From assembly GCF_038070105.1 (NCBI RefSeq), contig NZ_JBBPBZ010000005.1, forward strand, positions 124,001 to 188,000: a DNA stretch of 64,000 bases, read 5' to 3'. Each line of letters opens with the position of its first letter. Positions within the stretch are counted from its first letter, which is position 1. This DNA is from Methylocystis sp. IM3 (GTDB lineage Bacteria > Pseudomonadota > Alphaproteobacteria > Rhizobiales > Beijerinckiaceae). The notes beneath the pieces were generated by a model. That model was not told the origin of the DNA. It saw only the letters and a list, made by a program, of their open reading frames with translations, and searched no databases. Positions 8,789 through 15,399 of this stretch are shown piece after piece. Made by a program: the position numbers and the translations under genes.

Positions 8789-9809
8789 ATGGCTGAAGCC
8801 GACAAGGACAGGACTGGCGGCAGGGCGCTGGCCGAGCCTGCCCCCCATCTTGCGGCGCTCTCCGAAAAGGCCCGCGACTACGCCCGCAACGCCCGTTCGG
8901 AGAACACCCAGCGTGCCTATGATGCCGACTGGCGCCAATTCGCCTCCTGGCTGCGCCGGCAGGGCCTCGACCCCCTGCCCTCGGACCCGCAGACCGTCGG
9001 TCTCTATCTCGCCGCCTGTGTCGAGGGCAGGCCGGGTCGGCCGCCGTTGTCTGTTTCCTCGCTGGAGCGCCGGCTCTCCGGGATCTGCTGGCGCTATCGC
9101 CAGCTCGGGCGTCCGCTCGACACGGGCGATCCCCATATCGCGACGGTGCTGGCCGGCATCCGCCCAGAAGGAGGCGATCTTCGCCGATGAGTTGCTGGCC
9201 ATGCTCGCGGTCCTCGACAACGACCTGCGGGGGTTACGCGACAAGGCCATTCTCGCCATCGGGTTCGCCGGCGGCCTCAGACGCTCTGAAATTGTCGGCT
9301 TTGACTGCGGGCCGGATCAGACGGAGGACGGAACCGGCTGGATCGAAATCGTCGGCTCCGACCAGAACGGCGGCGGTCTGCTTTTAACCCTCAACGGCAA
9401 GACTGGCTGGCGTGAGGTGGAGATCGGCCGCGGTTCCTCTCCCCTCACCTGCCCTGTCTCTATGCTCGAAACCTGGCTCAAGCTCGGGAGGATCACGCGG
9501 GGTCCGGTGTTCCGGCCCGTCGCCCGCAAGAACGGCGGCGTCGCGCCCGAGCGCCTTTGCGGCAAACACGTCGCCCGCCTCGTCCAGAAGACCGCGCTGG
9601 CCGCGGGCCGGCGCGGCGATTTGCCCGAAGGCGAAAGGCGACGCGCCTTCTCCGGTCACTCCTTACGCGCCGGCCTTGCCTCCTCGGCGCAAATCGAAGA
9701 AGGCCATGTGCAAAGGCACCTTGGCCACGCCTCCCCGGAAATGACCCGCCGTTACCAGCGCAAACGCGACCGCTTCAGGGCCAATCTCACCAGGGCCGCC
9801 GGGCTGTGA
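8789..9809 (+). pseudogene. tyrosine recombinase/integrase, frameshifted
   Basis: The N-terminal SAM-like DNA-binding domain (MAEADKDRTGG start at 8789, GCGAGGA upstream; ENTQRAYDADWRQFASWLRR) is in one frame and ends at 9190. The catalytic domain is in another frame from about 9170 to 9809. The catalytic residues are present: LRRSEIVGF with the first Arg, HSLRAGLAS with His-x-x-Arg, HLGHAS, and the YQRKRDRF nucleophile region. The break is at 9160-9175 within a CCGCC-rich sequence (GGCATCCGCCCAGAAGGAG), where a short repeat-mediated deletion seems to have removed several residues and shifted the frame. Divergent from the DUF1403-scpB pair, it probably once resolved plasmid multimers. Confidence 0.8.
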
Positions 9810-9813
9810 GCGC

Positions 9814-10236
9814 TTATTTCAACTCCGCGGCGAGGTCCGGATGGCGGTCTAGTAACGCCATTAGCTGGATCGTAGGGCCGCTCGGCTCGACCAAGCCCCG
9901 TTCATATTTGTCGAAGGCGTTCTCGCCGACTTTGAACAGCGCACCCGCCTCGCGCTGAGATAGCTGAAGCTTGGCGCGTAGGCGGCGGATCGTTTCTGGC
10001 GATGGCACGCCGTCCGCCTTCTCCTTGAGACCGCGCAGCGCCTGGTCGACGATGGCCATGTCCTTGCCGATGTGGACGCCCTCGCCTTCGCCCGTCGGAT
10101 AATAGCCCGGCAGATTGACGACGACGCTCTCGCCCTTATAGGCGACGGTAAACGGACGCACGCCGCGCGCCAGCGTCTCTCCGGTTTCAGGAGAAATCAT
10201 CATCTCGGGAAGCGGCTCGTCTTTCGTGGCCATCAC
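9814..10236 (-). CDS. MqsA-like antitoxin lacking the N-terminal zinc cysteines
   Basis: A 140-residue protein in two parts. The N-terminal half (SPETGETLARGVRPFTVAYK, then VVVNLPGYYPTGEGEGVH) aligns in pattern with the YgiT/MqsA N-domain, but the usual CxxC zinc ligands are replaced by other residues. The C-terminal half is a Xre/Cro helix-turn-helix (LRAKLQLSQREAGALFKVGE, then NAFDKYERG) that would bind the operator. The start is GTG 10236 or ATG 10233, directly abutting the toxin stop. Order toxin then antitoxin matches mqsRA. It probably neutralises the MqsR-like protein and represses the pair. The pair is likely a plasmid maintenance module next to repC. Confidence 0.85.
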   Translation of the reverse strand: MMATKDEPLPEMMISPETGETLARGVRPFTVAYKGESVVVNLPGYYPTGEGEGVHIGKDMAIVDQALRGLKEKADGVPSPETIRRLRAKLQLSQREAGALFKVGENAFDKYERGLVEPSGPTIQLMALLDRHPDLAAELK

Positions 10237-10560
10237 TCACTTTTCCTTGAACGAGACGACCGTGAACTCGGTCAGCACATCCGCCTGAAATTTCACATAG
10301 AGCAGCAATCCCCGCACCGGCACGTGATAGACATCCTGCCAGAGCCGATGGTCGGCAAAGGTCGTCATCGACTTGACGAACATGCCCCGGTCGACGCTAT
10401 GGATCGTCTCGACGATGGCAACGCGATCGAACCCCAATGCGGAAGCGTCGCGCAGCGCCGACGTCGTGATTGCCAGCCGATCAACCGACCCGATCGCCTG
10501 CTTGATGGCCTCGAGATCATAGGTCGGCCGCCGCTTTTCCATGAGCTTAGATGCCACCAT
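10237..10560 (-). CDS. MqsR-family mRNA interferase toxin
   Basis: A 107-residue protein with the MqsR signature: MEKRRPTYDLEAIKQAIGSV near the start, ALRDASALGF, the KSMTTFADHRLWQDVYHVPV core and the C-terminal VVSFKEK. MqsR is a RelE-like ribosome-independent endoribonuclease that cleaves mRNA, in E. coli at GCU. Two starts are possible: codon 1 at 10560 (MVASKLMEKRR) or the inner ATG (MEKRR), which fits the family length better. The stop TGA (10237-10239) lies next to the antitoxin start, so the two are translated as one operon. It sits 47 bases downstream of repC on the same strand. Confidence 0.87.
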   Translation of the reverse strand: MVASKLMEKRRPTYDLEAIKQAIGSVDRLAITTSALRDASALGFDRVAIVETIHSVDRGMFVKSMTTFADHRLWQDVYHVPVRGLLLYVKFQADVLTEFTVVSFKEK

Positions 10561-10607
10561 TAAGGGGGTAGTTCAAGGCCCAGGCTTTTGGGCGCACGCT
10601 CCCGTCA

Positions 10608-11942
10608 TCACCCTGCCCTCTTCCGCTCGCGCGCCCCTTTTGCGGCCTTGCCTCGCAACAGCGCCATCAACACCGGCCCGAGTGAAAACTCCCCTGCCCG
10701 CGCCTTGGCGGTCAGAACGCGCAGATAGCCGCCAGCGGATCTGATTTCCTCTCCCCTTTGGAGGATGGCGGCGATAACGATTGCCGCGTCATGCTCCCCC
10801 ATGGCGTCCAAGGCCTGCGCCCAGGCGTCAGGCGAGACGCCCAGTGCTGAGCGCACGGTCGCGGCCGTCGTCGCGAGATCCCTCCACGAAGAAATCTCAC
10901 CGCCCCTGGCGTAATCGACGATATCCGGACAAGCTTGCAGCACCATCCCCAGTGGATAGGTTCTGGGGGTTGGCGTGGGACGGGCGTAAGTTTCGCCTCT
11001 CAGTTTCTCAGGTTCCGACGTCCTTACCCCACCCGCTGCCACATCGTCGCCGTTTGGCCCCAACGGTTCGGCCCGGCCTTTTTGAAGGCTAGGTTCAAGA
11101 TCAGAAATGTTAGTGTTTTGATTCTGTATGTGGCGCTCAGCCTGAGACTCATTGGCGCTCTTATTTTGGCTTTTTATATGGTTTTCCAACGCACTATTGA
11201 TTTCAGCTGCAAGGGCGGCGAGTTCCCCCGCCAAAGCCTCCAGATCTGCCCGTGTCATTTTGCGCGCCTGCCGGCTGGCAAGCGCCTGATAATCGCGGTG
11301 GCGGGCTTCCCAGTCGCCGGGAACGCCCTCTTCCATCCCAGTCTCGATCATCTTGACGATATCGCGCCGCGCCAGGGTGATCCTCTCACGCAGCAAGGCC
11401 ATCGCGCGGTTCTCGGTGTGCACTTCTTCGGCGAGATTTTCGATTTCCGTTGCGCGCGCGATGAGCGGGGTCAGATCGAAGCCGAAGGCGTCTTCAATCT
11501 CGCCCCCCTGCCCTCTGCGCGCAAAGCGTTTGCCGTTGGGCGAGTCGCGGCGGATTATCAGGCCAGCGTCGACCAACATGGCGATATGACGGCGCAGCGT
11601 CGCCGGCGCCATTCCGTGAGCGCGGATCGACAACTCCTTATTGGACGGGAAGACGACGATCCCGGGGACCGCCGCGCTTTCCGAGCCGTTTGCATCCTTC
11701 TCGGGAAGTGTCAGCGCCGTCTCCTGATGAAAGCTTAGCAGTGCGTGCAAAACCGACAGCGCCCGGTCGGTGACACCCAGTGGAGCTTTCGCCTCCGTCA
11801 AGGCGCGAAATAGCCGCCATTTGTGAACGACAGTTTCTGACGCGTCAGGGCGCGACGCGAATTCTTTTGTCGCCGCCTGGCTTGCCACCATGGCGAGCGA
11901 CAGCGTTCGCCGCCCAAAGGGCGTCGTTGGTTGTGTCTGCAT
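10608..11942 (-). CDS. repC: replication initiator RepC of a repABC replicon
   Basis: A 444-residue RepC. The N-terminal half is a winged-helix DNA-binding region typical of the family (VHKWRLFRALTEAKAPLGVT, FPSNKELSIRAHGMAPATLR, then LRRHIAMLVDAGLI). A charged linker and a second helical domain (TYPLGMVLQACPDIVDYARG, then WAQALDAMGEHDAA) follow. RepC binds the origin, which in this plasmid group lies inside its own coding sequence, and sets replication. It is the third gene of the repABC operon, separated from repB by 151 bases that hold the counter-transcribed RNA. Its synthesis is therefore expected to be limited by that RNA. The protein looks intact. Confidence 0.95.
   Translation of the reverse strand: MQTQPTTPFGRRTLSLAMVASQAATKEFASRPDASETVVHKWRLFRALTEAKAPLGVTDRALSVLHALLSFHQETALTLPEKDANGSESAAVPGIVVFPSNKELSIRAHGMAPATLRRHIAMLVDAGLIIRRDSPNGKRFARRGQGGEIEDAFGFDLTPLIARATEIENLAEEVHTENRAMALLRERITLARRDIVKMIETGMEEGVPGDWEARHRDYQALASRQARKMTRADLEALAGELAALAAEINSALENHIKSQNKSANESQAERHIQNQNTNISDLEPSLQKGRAEPLGPNGDDVAAGGVRTSEPEKLRGETYARPTPTPRTYPLGMVLQACPDIVDYARGGEISSWRDLATTAATVRSALGVSPDAWAQALDAMGEHDAAIVIAAILQRGEEIRSAGGYLRVLTAKARAGEFSLGPVLMALLRGKAAKGARERKRAG
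11085..11205. other. candidate replication origin (AT-rich segment inside repC)
   Basis: In repABC plasmids the origin lies within repC, usually an AT-rich stretch near the middle of the gene. This segment, encoding the charged linker, is clearly richer in A and T than the surrounding gene (for example GTTAGTGTTTTGATTCTGT and TTATTTTGGCTTTTTATATG). The position fits; function is inferred. Confidence 0.45.
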
Positions 11943-11997
11943 GATCCTTTGCCTCGCTTAGGCAAAAGAAATCTGCTCGCCGAAAGGACGCCGACTC

Positions 11998-12026
11998 TTG
12001 ACAGTGATTCGCGGAAGTGAGAATCT
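11998..12026 (+). promoter_or_regulatory. promoter of the repABC counter-transcribed RNA
   Basis: A perfect -35 box TTGACA is at 11998-12003. After a 17-base spacer lies GAATCT (12021-12026), a weak -10 but preceded by TGA, an extended -10 arrangement. It points away from repC, antisense to the repABC transcript, as expected for the inc-alpha RNA promoter. Confidence 0.6.
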
Positions 12027-12032
12027 CGGATT

Positions 12033-12088
12033 GCTTAGATACGAGAAGGGCTTCCGGAGCGGTGACGTTTCGGGGGCCTTTTTCTTTT
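12033..12088 (+). ncRNA. counter-transcribed RNA (inc-alpha type) controlling repC
   Basis: The RNA would start about seven bases after the -10 element and end at the terminator described separately, giving roughly 56 nucleotides, the usual size for this RNA. It is antisense to the untranslated leader between repB and repC. In characterised repABC plasmids such RNAs block repC expression by changing leader folding or causing premature termination, and they act as the main incompatibility determinant. Both the promoter and the terminator are visible here; the RNA itself is inferred. Confidence 0.65.
12046..12088 (+). terminator. intrinsic terminator of the counter-transcribed RNA
   Basis: AAGGGCTTCCG (12046-12056) pairs with CGGGGGCCTTT (12071-12081) through eleven pairs including three G-U wobbles, with a 14-base loop, followed by TTCTTTT. 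The hairpin plus U tract is a convincing factor-independent terminator on the plus strand. Confidence 0.65.
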
Positions 12089-12093
12089 GCGGT

Positions 12094-13083
12094 TCAATCT
12101 CCACGCTCGGTATTAGATTTCCCCTGTCTGAACGCTCGATACAAATCGGCCAAGTGTTCAGACAGGTATTCTCCAAACGCCTTTGCGTCAGGACCTCTTG
12201 CCTTAAGCGTTACGGTGTAGCGCTTGCCTTCGGCTAACATTTCAGCGGACAGCGCTCCGTCTTCCGAAGCCCAGTTCTGCTTTTGACTCGTACGACGGCT
12301 CGCCGACTTCGCGTTTTTGAGGCAAGTTATGATCGCGTTGAATCGTTCGTCGCTGGAGAGGCAAGATACGCCCTCTCCCTCGATAACCTTCCGCGCGACA
12401 TCATGATTGCCTGGCTTTTCGAGTAAAAGCTTAAGCTCATACCAACGATCTCGGCCCACGCCTTTTGCGGGCCCGATGGCTCGGAGAATTTCCTCTGGCA
12501 AACTCGCCACGGAGAGCATCTTGGAAAGCGTCGCCCGGTCAATCGAAAGAGCCGCGAGGATTGTCGCGTTATCTTCGTCGTAGCGAAGCCGGGAAAGATT
12601 TAAAGCAAAGAGCGCTTTTTCGATGAAAGAAAGATTGGCTCGGGCTGAGTTTTCTTGGCCCTGTGCAACAACGTGTTCGCGATCCTTCAAGTCTTTAACG
12701 ACCGCGCGCACTTTCCTACCGAGGACCTTCGCCACGCGGACTCGCCGGTGGCCGAATACTATCATGTAGCGGCCCGTCTTAGCGGGATGTGGGCGCACTA
12801 AAATAGGAGAGTCTTGCCCCCGGTCGCGGATCGCTTCCACCAGTTCGTTGAATTCCTGATCGTCGCCATCAAGTCGATCCTTTACGAAGGAAACCTCGAT
12901 GAGCTCTGGATCGAGTTCGACAATCGTCTCTCCTTCCATGAGCTTGTCCGCTTTGGCGGCCAGTTCGTCAATAGAGCTCAGGAGAGAGCGTGACGCGCCT
13001 TTCAACGCGTAATCGACCGCAGGAGACTTCTCCTCGGGACTGTCGTGAGCCATGAGGCTAGCGAATGGGTTTTTACGAGCCAC
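12094..13083 (-). CDS. repB: partition protein RepB (ParB family)
   Basis: A 329-residue ParB-like centromere-binding protein. The N-terminal part contains the ParB/Srx box (VEAIRDRGQDSPILVRPHPA, then YMIVFGHRRVRVAKVLGRKV). A helix-turn-helix region follows (SFIEKALFALNLSRLRYDED, then SIDRATLSKMLSVASLPEEI). A basic C-terminus probably mediates dimerisation. It begins MARKNPFASLM, typical of RepB. It works with RepA to segregate the plasmid and to autoregulate the operon. It is 71 bases downstream of repA, and repC follows after the antisense RNA region. Length and motifs are normal. Confidence 0.94.
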   Translation of the reverse strand: MARKNPFASLMAHDSPEEKSPAVDYALKGASRSLLSSIDELAAKADKLMEGETIVELDPELIEVSFVKDRLDGDDQEFNELVEAIRDRGQDSPILVRPHPAKTGRYMIVFGHRRVRVAKVLGRKVRAVVKDLKDREHVVAQGQENSARANLSFIEKALFALNLSRLRYDEDNATILAALSIDRATLSKMLSVASLPEEILRAIGPAKGVGRDRWYELKLLLEKPGNHDVARKVIEGEGVSCLSSDERFNAIITCLKNAKSASRRTSQKQNWASEDGALSAEMLAEGKRYTVTLKARGPDAKAFGEYLSEHLADLYRAFRQGKSNTERGD

Positions 13084-13154
13084 CGTTCATCCTCCTCATG
13101 GATCTAACTGGCTGAAAAGAAGACGTGTTTCCATAGTTTTTACGGCCGTCAACA

Positions 13155-14339
13155 TTATAGCCGGCCCCATGCTTGATGGATGAGGCCTTGAATCTCGAAA
13201 TTAACGGCGTCCATGCATTCGATCGCGCGATCATAGGTATCGCGATTGAAGTTTGCCCTTTCGACCTCATACAATGTCTGCTTTGTGAGGCCCGCGTCCG
13301 ATATTGCAGTGGATTTAAGCATCGGACTTTTCAAAATTTCTTCTGCCAACATAGACTGCATGAACCCAAGCATTTGCGCCTGCGGAATATCTGTAGGCTC
13401 GTAGCGCGTGATCAGGTACCTAAGCCAGTCCATTTGCACATGGGCCCCCACGTGCTTAATAGTCTTTGTGATGTTGCCGAGCATGAGCAGGAACTGGCTC
13501 ATCGACATCAGGTCCAGCATTTGCGGATGGACGGTGATCAGCACTGAGGTAGCTGCCGCTAGCGCCGTCAAGGTCAGGTATCCGAGTTGCGGTGGGCAAT
13601 CTACGATAACGATGTCGTATAGCTCATCGACATCGGCGAGCGCGTTACCAAGCCGAGCAAAGAATCTCTTCCCTTCCGCTGAACCTTGCATAGCGAGCGG
13701 CGTGGCGTATTCGTATTCCTGCAGCTCAAGGTTGGCAGGGATGATGTCCAGATACGGAAAATTAGTGGCTGCGATGACATTCCGTATTGGCTTTCTTTCA
13801 TCGTCGTAACGAATGGCGTCGAACAGCGAAGGGTTTCGATCTATCTCTGGCTGAAACCCGTGCAGAGCGGAAAGAGACGCTTGCGGATCGAGGTCGATGG
13901 CAAGGGTCCGATGCCCCGTCAACGCGAGGTGCTGGCCAAGATGTGCGGCGGTCGTTGTCTTGCCAGATCCGCCTTTGAAATTCACAACCGCGATAACCTG
14001 CAGCTTCTCGCCGGGTTTCCTATGCGGCACATATTTTTTGGCATCCGATCGGCCATTCTTGTCCAGATATTGCCGCAGCTCGATCATCTGTTCAGCTGAA
14101 TAGATCCGGCGCCCGCCGGCGGCGATCTTGGGCTCTGGACCTTTTTTTTCGAGGTGAAGTCTTTTTAGATTGTTGGGGCTTACGCCAAGATAATGCGCAA
14201 CCTCGGCCATTGAAAAATATCGAAGAGTCTTTTTGGCATTGGGAGGAAACTTTTCCAGGCGAAGCTGATCAAGCTTCCTGGATATTTCCGCGCCCTGAGC
14301 GAGTATCTTGTCATCGAATTCGAATGCCGGAAGCAACAT
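13155..14339 (-). CDS. repA: partition ATPase RepA (ParA family)
   Basis: A 394-residue ParA-type Walker ATPase. An N-terminal winged helix-turn-helix (RYFSMAEVAHYLGVSPNNLK) binds the operon's own promoter. The deviant Walker A is VNFKGGSGKTTTAAHL at about residue 120, followed by LAIDLDPQASLSAL (switch I) and the IVIVDCPPQLGYLTL Walker B/switch II. RepA polymerises on DNA to move plasmid copies apart and represses repABC transcription. It is the first gene of the operon. An alternative start at 14371 would add eleven residues, but MLLPAFEFDD is a reasonable N-terminus. The upstream region holds repeats and a candidate promoter. Confidence 0.95.
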   Translation of the reverse strand: MLLPAFEFDDKILAQGAEISRKLDQLRLEKFPPNAKKTLRYFSMAEVAHYLGVSPNNLKRLHLEKKGPEPKIAAGGRRIYSAEQMIELRQYLDKNGRSDAKKYVPHRKPGEKLQVIAVVNFKGGSGKTTTAAHLGQHLALTGHRTLAIDLDPQASLSALHGFQPEIDRNPSLFDAIRYDDERKPIRNVIAATNFPYLDIIPANLELQEYEYATPLAMQGSAEGKRFFARLGNALADVDELYDIVIVDCPPQLGYLTLTALAAATSVLITVHPQMLDLMSMSQFLLMLGNITKTIKHVGAHVQMDWLRYLITRYEPTDIPQAQMLGFMQSMLAEEILKSPMLKSTAISDAGLTKQTLYEVERANFNRDTYDRAIECMDAVNFEIQGLIHQAWGRL

Positions 14340-14362
14340 GAGCTTTTTGCCCGATTAGAAAA

Positions 14363-14434
14363 TAGCGCCAAGATCTCTCTAACGGCGGATTTAGCGCCAT
14401 TATGTCCGATTCGTTCGAGCTGGCAAGAATTATA
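14363..14434 (-). promoter_or_regulatory. repA upstream region: repeats and possible promoter
   Basis: Two direct copies of TAGCGCCA (14363-14370 and 14392-14399) and an imperfect inverted repeat (AACGGCG at 14381-14387 against CGCCATT at 14395-14401, one mismatch) lie just upstream of repA. TATAAT on the minus strand at 14429-14434 could be a -10 box, though no good -35 is seen. RepA operators and parS sites usually sit here; the assignment is inferred. Confidence 0.35.
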
Positions 14435-15399
14435 GAGTTAACAAAAGATTACCAGGAAGCGATGCGTCAGTCAGCGGGCCGCGAGAATCATTGCCAAGCG
14501 CTAATTCATTGGTTCTCAGGGCGTTCCAGCCGCTTTGACGGCAGTCAACACATCCGCCCCTTACACGCGGCGAAATTCGGCTAGCCATCCACACGTGGTA
14601 TGCGCCCTCCAGCCCTGAGTGACGATCACTGGGCTGGTTGAAGCGGTTCACGAAGGGCAAGGCGGTCATGCTGGACCGCATCAAGGATGGAAGCCCCTAG
14701 GGCCGAAACCGCCTGCGGCTTCGGGTCGTGACAGTCCGCCAGCGCCTGGCGGCGGGGACCCCCGCAAGTTAGATGTGGGACTTCAAGCACAAGTTTGATT
14801 ATGGACCTTGACCCGTCGGCCATTCCAAGAACTCGCAACCAAGCCGCCCGTTAGCCTACGTGATTTGGCGCGACAACATGGGATCTATGCGCTGCACGAC
14901 CATGAGGTGAGGGTGCGATACGTTAGGTCACCCTGGACGACAGGCGCGGCTTCTATGGGCGGATTTACAAGAGGCACTTTACCGGCAGCGAAGAGCGAAG
15001 CCATAAATTCTCGCACACCTACAACACGCGCCGCATGTGGCGAGACAAAAGAGACCGCGGGGCGACAAATGAATGCTGTCGGTCGAGGGACGATAGAAGG
15101 CGCGGCTGCCCTCGTGATGCGCGACGGCACCCGTCCTGGCGATGCCAGGGGAGGCGGTTTTCGCCCGCGCCGGACTTAAGAGCCTGATCTGCATGTCCGG
15201 CCCCCGGGGCAACTCTCAGGCTCGCAACCTCTGCGGCGCATCGGCTACCTGCACGAACACGAAGCGTTTTTACGCAAGGGGACGGAAGCTGGCTTCAATG
15301 AAGTCGGACGGTTTTCTAGCACAAAAGGCAATCGAAACCCTGCAATCTGGAGTCCTCATGCGCCTGCTTCTCGATAAATTTTGCGCTGTCGCCGTCCGG
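14435..15399. other. gene-poor stretch with possible decayed coding
   Basis: No intact gene is supported across about 960 bases. Short protein-like runs occur on the plus strand in shifting frames: GWLKRFTKGKAVMLDRIKDG at about 14627-14695, and RGFYGRIYKRHFTG followed by SHKFSHTYNTRRMWRDKR at about 14950-15055. They are separated by stops and frameshifts, which suggests one or two decayed genes that I cannot name. No tRNA or hairpin terminator was noticed. Confidence 0.3.

Noticed and set aside
8558..9259. Possible long N-terminal extension of the DUF1403 protein
   Set aside because: The extension lies antisense to the tyrosine recombinase, whose domains are recognisable; the extension has no homology-like pattern.
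11353..11738. Plus-strand frames within repC
   Set aside because: Shadow of the repC coding sequence.
14808..15179. 123-codon plus-strand gene after repA
   Set aside because: Frame mixes protein-like pieces from different frames and lacks a ribosome site; treated as decayed sequence.
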